From positions 1 to 56,127 of the forward strand of contig MGTV01000042.1 of NCBI GenBank assembly GCA_001799635.1: 56,127 bases of DNA, given 5' to 3'. This DNA is from Elusimicrobia bacterium GWA2_62_23. GTDB lineage: Bacteria; Elusimicrobiota; Elusimicrobia; Elusimicrobiales; UBA9959. The position numbers and the translations under genes were made by a program. Each line of letters opens with the position of its first letter. The stretch's first letter is position 1. Under the pieces are notes generated by a model, which did no database searches, was not told the DNA's origin, and saw only the letters and a list, made by a program, of their open reading frames with translations. Shown one piece after another: positions 8,587-16,400 of the stretch.

Positions 8587-9324
8587 ATGACTGGAACGAT
8601 GAAACGTGCGGTAGCGGCGGCGGCGCTGCTGGCCGCCGGGCTGGCCGGGTGGGGGCAGAGCGCCTGGTGCGCGCCCAAGGTTAGCGGGGTAGCCGTCTAT
8701 ATAGCCGGCGACGTGCAGGTGCGGCGCGCCGGCGAGCGCGGTTACGCAGAGCTCAAGGTCAACGACATGCTCTACGCCGGGGACGCCATCAAGACCGGGG
8801 CGGCCAGCCGGGCGGGCGTGGTGACCAAGGGCGGCGCCGAGGTGCGGCTCAACGAGAACTCCACCTTCGAGATCGCCCCCTCGGGCAAGCTGCGCGAGAT
8901 GATAAACCTCTCGGTGGGCCAGCTCTGGACGCGCATGCTGCACAAGATGTCCAAGATCAACGTGCGCACGCCGTCGGCCGTCTGCGCGGTGCGCGGCACC
9001 GAAGCCGACATCGAACAGCGCAGCCTGCTGACCGTGAAGGTGTACGAAGGCCACGTGGACGTGCAGAACTCCGTGGGTAAGCAGTCGCTGCGCGCCGGCC
9101 AGATGACCACGGTGGCGGGCGCCAACGCCGCTCCGGACGCCCCCAAGAAGATGTCGGGCACGGACGCGGGCAAGTGGCAGGAAGAGGTGAAGGTTAGCGA
9201 TTACGACAAATTCATCAACCTGCTCAAGGAGAGCGGCGCCTCAGGCAAGACGCTCAAGACCGAAGTCAAAATGCCCGACGGCAGCGTGAAAAAGATAGAA
9301 GGCGGGCTGAAGAAGAAGCAGTAG
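8587..9324 (+). CDS. FecR domain protein, periplasmic
   Basis: This 245-aa secreted protein has an N-terminal signal (to about residue 30) and a FecR-like beta domain at about 35-175. Diagnostic pieces are VYIAGDVQVRRAGE, LYAGDAIKTGAASRAG, RLNENSTFEI and NVRTPSAVCAVRGTEADIE. The classic FecR anti-sigma N-terminal helix is missing, so this is the stand-alone secreted type often found with surface-protein genes and of unknown biochemical role. The C-terminal 60 residues are charged and lysine-rich. SD GGAGG at 8578 supports the start, although M5 is a possible alternative. A perfect hairpin separates it from the downstream PorV-like gene. Confidence 0.85.
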   Translation: MTGTMKRAVAAAALLAAGLAGWGQSAWCAPKVSGVAVYIAGDVQVRRAGERGYAELKVNDMLYAGDAIKTGAASRAGVVTKGGAEVRLNENSTFEIAPSGKLREMINLSVGQLWTRMLHKMSKINVRTPSAVCAVRGTEADIEQRSLLTVKVYEGHVDVQNSVGKQSLRAGQMTTVAGANAAPDAPKKMSGTDAGKWQEEVKVSDYDKFINLLKESGASGKTLKTEVKMPDGSVKKIEGGLKKKQ

Positions 9325-9333
9325 CCCGCGAAG

Positions 9334-9356
9334 CCCCGCCGGGGAGCCCGGCGGGG
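9334..9356. other. Perfect 10-bp hairpin between the FecR-like and PorV-like genes
   Basis: CCCCGCCGGG (9334-9343) and CCCGGCGGGG (9347-9356) form a perfect stem with a GAG loop and no following T-run. It may act as a Rho-assisted stop, an attenuator, or a stability element in a shared mRNA. Confidence 0.6.
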
Positions 9357-9371
9357 AGGCAGGGAGGAAAA

Positions 9372-10292
9372 ATGAGAGCCTTTTTATTGGCGGCCGCGCT
9401 GGCGGCGGCGCCTCCGCTTTACGCGGCGCAGAGCCCGGGCGCGCAGTTCCTGAACCTCGGTTTCGGGGCGAGGGCGCTGGGCATGGGCGAGGCCTTTACC
9501 GCCGTGGCGGACGACGCCTCGTGCGTTTATTATAACCCCGCAGGCCTGGCGGAGGGGGACGGCGGCAGACAGCTGGCCTTTGCCCACGCCTGGCACGTGC
9601 AGGACACGGCCGTTTCCCAGGCCGCGTTCCTGCGCAGGCCGTACGCGCTGTCGCTGACATACTTTTCGGCGGGCCAGTTGGAAGGCCGCGACGAGGCGGC
9701 CAACCCTACCGGCAGCTTCAGCGCCAGGGACGTTTCATTCGCGGTATCACGTGGCGTAAAGCTTGGCGGTTTCGCCCTGGGGGCCACCGGCAAGGTGGTG
9801 AGCCAGCGCATCAAGTCCAGCGGGGCCACGGCCTTCGCCGCCGACCTGGGGCTGCTGTACCGGTTCGAGGGAACGCCTTATTCCCTGGGCGCCGCCCTGC
9901 TCAACTTCGGGACTAAGGTGAAGTTCGAGGAGGACAGTTTTCCGCTGCCGCTGAAGCTAAAGCTGGGCGCGGCGGCGGAACTGCCCCGCAAGTTCCTGCT
10001 GGCGGCCGACCTGGAGCTGCCCAACTACGGTCCCGCGGCCCTGCGGCTGGGGGGAGAGTATAAGGGGCTCGAAGGCATAGCCCTGCGGGCCGGCTGGCGC
10101 ACCACCTCCTCGGCGCAGCGCGACGCCATCCTGGGCCGCGACTTCGGCGATACCGCCGGCGGCGTGGACGCGATGTACGGCTTTTTCGCCGGCGTGGGCT
10201 TCACTTATTCAGGGGTGGCCCTGGATTACGCGCTGCTGCCGTACGGGGACCTGGGCAGCGCGCACAGGTTCTCGCTGGGTTTTCGGTTCTAG
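9372..10292 (+). CDS. PorV/PorQ-family outer-membrane beta-barrel protein
   Basis: The 306-aa protein has a signal peptide followed by the family hallmark AQFLNLGFGARALGMGEAFT and then YYNPAGLA. The rest alternates polar and hydrophobic residues in strands typical of a FadL-like barrel and ends with GFRF, an aromatic outer-membrane signature. In Bacteroidota PorV carries cargo with C-terminal sorting domains away from the type IX translocon. Here two nearby proteins (3048 and 18967) have such domains, so a similar shuttle role is plausible but unproven. A second paralogue lies at 31618. SD GGGAGGAA supports the start. Confidence 0.85.
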   Translation: MRAFLLAAALAAAPPLYAAQSPGAQFLNLGFGARALGMGEAFTAVADDASCVYYNPAGLAEGDGGRQLAFAHAWHVQDTAVSQAAFLRRPYALSLTYFSAGQLEGRDEAANPTGSFSARDVSFAVSRGVKLGGFALGATGKVVSQRIKSSGATAFAADLGLLYRFEGTPYSLGAALLNFGTKVKFEEDSFPLPLKLKLGAAAELPRKFLLAADLELPNYGPAALRLGGEYKGLEGIALRAGWRTTSSAQRDAILGRDFGDTAGGVDAMYGFFAGVGFTYSGVALDYALLPYGDLGSAHRFSLGFRF

Positions 10293-10369
10293 CTATGGCC
10301 GGCCCGGCCGGCCATAGCGGACCAGCGTTGAAATAAAAGCGCGGAGGCCAGGCCTCCCCGGATTTATTT
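10293..10369 (+). terminator. Double hairpin region, probable terminator
   Basis: Directly after the stop codon there is a perfect 10-bp inverted repeat (CTATGGCCGG 10293-10302, CCGGCCATAG 10308-10317). A second hairpin follows: GGAGGCC-A-GGCCTCC flanked by AAATAAA (10331-10337) and TTTATTT (10363-10369). The second has the A-tract/T-tract form of a bidirectional terminator. Confidence 0.6.
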
Positions 10370-10423
10370 GAACTTTGGTCCGTCGTTGCGGACGACGTTT
10401 TATATGCCATTACGGAGGCGGTT

Positions 10424-13400
10424 ATGATGAAGAAACTTATCCTGAACCTCGGCCTTTTCGCGGCCTTAACCGGGATGCTGAGCGCCGGAGAGATAGTTAC
10501 CTATCAGGGCCGCCTCAAGGAGAGCGGTTCGCCGGCCAACGGCAACAGAACCTTCCTCTTCGACTTCTGCGCCACTGACGTCCCCAGCGGCTGCATCGCC
10601 TCGCTCTCCGGCGCCCAGTCTTTCCAGGTTTCCAACGGTCTGTTCAAGTCCACCTTCACCGCGCCCGCGGTGGACCTTTCCGCCGGTCCGTGGTACCTGC
10701 GCGTCTGGGTGGACGGTACCGCTTTGTCCCCGGTGGAACGCCTGACCCATGTACCGTACGCCGTTCACGCGGCTTCAGCCTCCTATGCCGCCGCCCTGGC
10801 GGTCTCCGCCGGACAGGGGGTGTACGCCTCCACGAACGTCTTCGTGCTCGGCAATCTTTCCGTCTCCGATTGGGCGGTTTACGTGGCCACCGAATCCACT
10901 TTCAACGCTTCGGCTCTCCTGACCGACCGCAATCCCGGCGCGGAGGATGTGCGCGTGGCCGTGATGGGCTATGCCAGGTCGGACAGCGGCGACACCAACG
11001 ACATAATGGCCGGCGGCAATTTCGAAGCGGAAGTTCCTGTGGCCATGAACGGCAGGATGGTGGGCGTGCGTACCGTCAACCGCAACTACGGCAGCTCTCC
11101 CAAGGCCATAGGACTCATGGTGGATTCCGTGCAGAACACCGGCACCCTGGGTGAAACTTACGGCATCTGGATCGCCACCATGACCGGCGGCACGCAGAGC
11201 AGCCGGCCTTACGCGCTGTATTCCGGCGATCCCAACGCCGCCAGTTATTTCGCCGGTCCCGTGGGCATCTCTTCCGTGCCGGCTTACTCGCTGGCGGTTT
11301 CCAGCGGTACCGGAGATATTTTCTGGGTGGCCCACGACGCCGTGCACGCCGTTAAATTCGTGGGCGACGGCTCGGGCCTGACCGGCGTCACCGGCGCCAG
11401 CGGCACCGACAATACCAAGGTGCTCAAGAGCGGCGACTTCATGAGCGGGCAGTTGACCATCGACGGTTCCTCCCTGACGGTCAGGACCGGCAACGCCGTG
11501 CATTTCGCCGCGGACAGCACCGGCAAGGTGGGCATCAACTCCTATCCGGACGGCATGGCCGGATTGAGTATCTACGGCAGCGGGATCTACGACTCCGGCA
11601 TCATGATGTACAACGGCGGCACCAGTTGGGCGCTCACTAACAATTCCGGAGTTCTCACCATAGTCAAAGGCGACGGTGCCACCTACGTGCCGCTTCAGAT
11701 AAACCCCAACGGCGATATGACGCTTTTCCGGGGCGCCTACTACGTGGGCGGGTCCACTTTCTCCGTGGTCAACAGCCGGGTAGGGGTGGGGACGCCTTCT
11801 CCGCTCTACCTCATGCATGTTTCCACCGGCGCCGGCGAGACCGGCAGTCTGCTGGTGATAAGCACAGGCGCTTCCGACGTGGTGCGCATGACGGGCGAAG
11901 GTAAGGTTTACGCCAATAAGTATTACGGCGACGGCTCCTCCCTCACCGGGATAATTGCGGACCTCAGCTCGCCGTCCGGCACCCTGGCCGTGGCCGACGG
12001 CGGCACCGGAGGCGCCAACGCCGCCGACGCCAGGACCAACCTGGGCGTTGTCGCCCTCGCCGGAGACACCATGAGCGGTCCGTTGGCGTTCTCCCTCAAT
12101 AACGCCGTTTTCTCAAACTCCCTCAACACCGGCGCCGTAGTCATCTCCACCGGCGGCGCCATAACCACCACCGGCCCGGGCACCGGTTCCGTGCCCGGCA
12201 ACGCCCGCGGCCTGGGCGCGGTGGACCTGCAAACCGCGCGGTCGGCGCTCACCCAGGTGGCTTCAGGCAATTTCGCCGCGGTCGCAGGCGGTTACTCAAA
12301 TACCGCGGCCCAACAGTACGCCGTGGTCAGCGGCGGAAATTCCAACTCGGCTTCGGGACAGATGGCGGTTGTGGGAGGAGGAAATAATAACGACGCCTCC
12401 GGCGGCTTCTCCACTATCCCGGGCGGCGACACTAATTTCGCTGGCGGCCTGCGTTCTTTCGCGGCTGGCTTTAAGGCGGACTCGTCCGCCGCCGGCGCGT
12501 TCACCTGGGCCGATAGCGAAGGGACATTGGTTTCCAATCCGGTAACGGACATGTCCCGCTTTAAGGCTCGCGGCGGCTTTCTGGTCTCCGGTTCTACCGA
12601 CCCTGTTCTGACCGGGGCGCTTAATCGCGGCTTCCTGGTGACCGGCGGCGGCCTGGTGGGCGTTTCTACCGGGGCGCCACAGGCCTCGCTCGACGTGGTT
12701 AGCGACAATTCCGTGGTTAGCCTGCCGGTCCAGATCTGGAGAGACTCTTCAGGCAACATCGTTTCTTCCATGTCGTCGGCCGGGCACATGATGGCCGCGC
12801 GCTACGTGGGTGACGGCTCCGGCCTGACCAACGTGGCCGCCGCTTCCGGCACCGACAGCACCAAGGTGCTCAAGACCGGCGACACCATGACCGGGCAGCT
12901 GACCCTGGCCGGCTCAACGCTTACCGTAACCGGCAACGCCTTCTCCGTGGGCGGCAGCACTCTGACGGTAAAGGACGGCTACCTCGGATTGGGCACCCTG
13001 ACCCCCAGCGCCCGCTTGCACGTGGTATCCGACAACGGCTATGTGCATTTTACCTCCCCGGCCAGTCCGTTCATCCTCAACATGGTTCCGCAGACATATT
13101 CCCCGGCGACCATCAACAATAACGGCGCAGGGCCCCTTGTCTTTTCCATCTCTAACGCGGAGCAGGCGAGGTTTACTACCTCCAACATGATGGGAGTGGG
13201 GACAGCTTCTCCCCTGTACCGGCTGCACGTGTCCAGCGGTGCCGGCGAGGCCGGGATAATATTCGGCGTGTCCACCGGGGCAGTGACCATGTTCAGCGTG
13301 TCGGGAGCGGGCGAGGCGAACGCGTCCGCGTACCTGATCGGCAATGTCCGCGCGCTTTCACATACGAACACCGCGAATCTCATGGTGGGCAAATTCGCCG

Positions 13401-16400
13401 GAGTTTCCGCGACGTCCGGAGATTACAACACGTTCCTCGGAGATTACTCCGGCTATTCCAATACCAGCGGAAACAGTAACTCGGCGGTAGGCAACTATGC
13501 CGCTTATTACAACGCCTCCGGGTCGTTCAATACGGTCATGGGCCAGTACGCCGGTTATGGCGCGTCGGGGTTCCCTTACTCTAACATGACCCTTCTGGGC
13601 TATCAAGCCGGCTACGCGCTGCAAGGCGGCGCCGGCAACGTTTTCCTCGGCTACCGGGCCGGACATACCCTCGCGACCGGGACCGGGAATATCGTGATCG
13701 GTGCCGATATCACTACTCCCGACGTTAATTCCAGCAACACCCTGAACATCGGCGGGATACTTTACGGTGATCTCGCCGCGCGGACCATCGGCGTCTCCAC
13801 GCGCGTGCCACAGGCCGCGCTTGACGTGGTTTCTACCGGTACGGCCGCCAACGTCTACGCCCAGATTTGGCGCAATGCTTCAGGCCTGATAGTCGCCTCC
13901 ATGACTTCTACCGGGATGTACTTCGGCAACGCGTCCGGGCTTACCGGGATACCTGCCGATAACCTTGGCAACCATACCGCCACGCAGGACCTTAACCTTG
14001 CGGGGCTGAAGCTGGTCAATGTTTCGACCATTGCGGTCAGCGGCGAGAATGTGGTGCTCTCCCCTTTCCCGAGGGATGGTAACTACGATTACGCCATTTC
14101 CATAGGCAGCAGCTCCGGCTTGAACTACACGTCCGGCATAGGAATAGGCTACGGGGCCTTCAATAATCATGACTACGGCGTGGGCGTGGGCAGGAGCGCG
14201 GACACTAACCACACTTACGGGACCGGCCTGGGCAATTTCGCCCACAGCAATTTCAGCAACGGCGTGGGCGTGGGCACTTCTGCGAACACCAATAACACTA
14301 ACGGCGTGGGCGTAGGGGCTAACGCCAACAACAATAATAGTTTCGGCACGGGCCTGGGGGCGTCGGCCAGTTCCAATTCTTCCTACGGCACCGGCGTCGG
14401 GGCTTATTCTTCCAGTAACTACAATTACGGCGTAGGGGTGGGAGCTTACTCGCAGAACAACTTCGATTACGGTACCGGCGTGGGCGCTTACACCTCGGCG
14501 CGCTCCTCTTCGGCGGCGCTCGGCTATTACGCCAAGGCGCCAAACCAGGAGGCCCTGGCCCTGGGAGCTGGTTCGAAGGCCAACGCTTTCCAGTCCGTGG
14601 CCATCGGCGCTTATACCGTCAACGACGCTACCGGCACGGCCAAGATCTGGAACAACGGCGTAACCATCTCCACCGGAGGCGCGATACAGACCACCGGCCT
14701 GGGCCACGGCGGAACCGCCGGTAATCCCAGGGGCTACGGGGCGGTGGACCTGCAGAGCATTCGCTCCGCGGCCGCGCACGCGGCTTCGGGGATGATGTCC
14801 GTGCTCTCCGGAGGCGGCTGGAACGAGGCCAGCGGGGCTTATGCAACGGTTCCCGGCGGCAGTTATAATCAGGCCGCGGGCAACTACTCGTTCGCCGCGG
14901 GTTATGCCGCGAGGTCTTTGGCGCAGAATAGTTTCACCTGGTCCGACTCGGGCGGAAATTTCGTGGATAATAACGTTCCGGACCGGGCTGTGTTCAAGAC
15001 CAAGGGCGGGTTCTTGGTGACCGGCTCTACCAATACGGTGATAGGCGCCACGGTGGACCGCGGTGTGCTGGTGACCAACGGCATGCTCGCCGTTTCCACC
15101 GGCGTGCCTATGGCGGCGGTGGACGTGGTGTCCAGCGGGACCGCAGCAAATATTTACGCCCAGGTCTGGCGGAATTCTTCCGGCGTAGTAGTGGCGTCCA
15201 TGAGTTCCCAGGGCCACTTCTCCATAGCCCAGGCCATGCCCGGCGACAATCTGGGCACCCATAACGCCTCACAGAACCTGCAGCTGAACTGGAACAACAT
15301 CCTGACGGTTAGTTCCATAGCTGCCGCCGGGCACATTACCGCCGGGGCCTACCAGATAAACGGCAGCACGGTGCTGGCGGTTTCCGGCGGCAACTCCCTG
15401 GGGGTTGGTCCCGCGGCCGGAAGGGTTAATTCCGGCGGCAATAATAACTTTATAGGAGCAAACTCCGGCTACAACAATTCTTCCGGCAACCAGAATAATT
15501 TTATGGGCGCTAACGCCGGTTACAATAACACCACTGGCCAGAACAATACCTTCGTCGGCAACTTCGCCGGCTACGGCAACAACCTGGGGACCGAGAATAT
15601 CTACATCGGCGATAACGCCGGGTATAGCGTACCCTCCGGGAGGTACAACTCGGTGGTAGGCAATTCGGCCGGTCTGGGGTCTTCTTCAAATTATTCCAGC
15701 GCCACGCTGATGGGCTATGCCGCCGGGTACAGTCTCACCAGTGGCGCTGGCAACACGCTCCTGGGCTATAAGGCCGGTTACTACGTGACCACGGGCAGCA
15801 GCAACATCGTGGTCGGTATAGGCCAGGATCTTTCTTCGCCCGGCGACAGTAATAAACTGAACATCGGCGGGGTGCTGTTCGGGGACCTCGCGTCCGGCAC
15901 CATAGGCATTTCTACGCGCACGCCGGCCTCCGCCCTGGACGTCAACGGGACGCTTACCCTGCGCGGCAACCTGAATTCCGCGGGCGACCTGACCGTCAGG
16001 TCCTCCGCTATAGGCAGTTCCGTCACCATACGGGCGGCCTACGGCGACGCGATGACCGGCGGGCAGGTCCTCATAAGGGGCGGCAGCTACACCGGCGGTA
16101 ATAACAGCGCCACCGGCGGCCACGTGGTGATAGCGGCCGGCGAACTCGCCGCCGGGACGGGCGGGTTCAACATGCACGCCGGCAGCGTGACCATCAGCGC
16201 CGGAGACTCTTACAGCTCCGAGGCCACTTCCACGGGCGGCAGCGTGATCCTGAACGCGGGCGCCAGCTCCGCCGGTACCCCCGGCTCCCTGCTATTCAAG
16301 GTGGCGGGGTCCGAGAAGGCCAGGATCAACAGTAACGGGGCGCTGGGGATAGGTACCGCCTCGCCTAACTACAGGCTCGACGTGCAGGGCGGAAATATCA

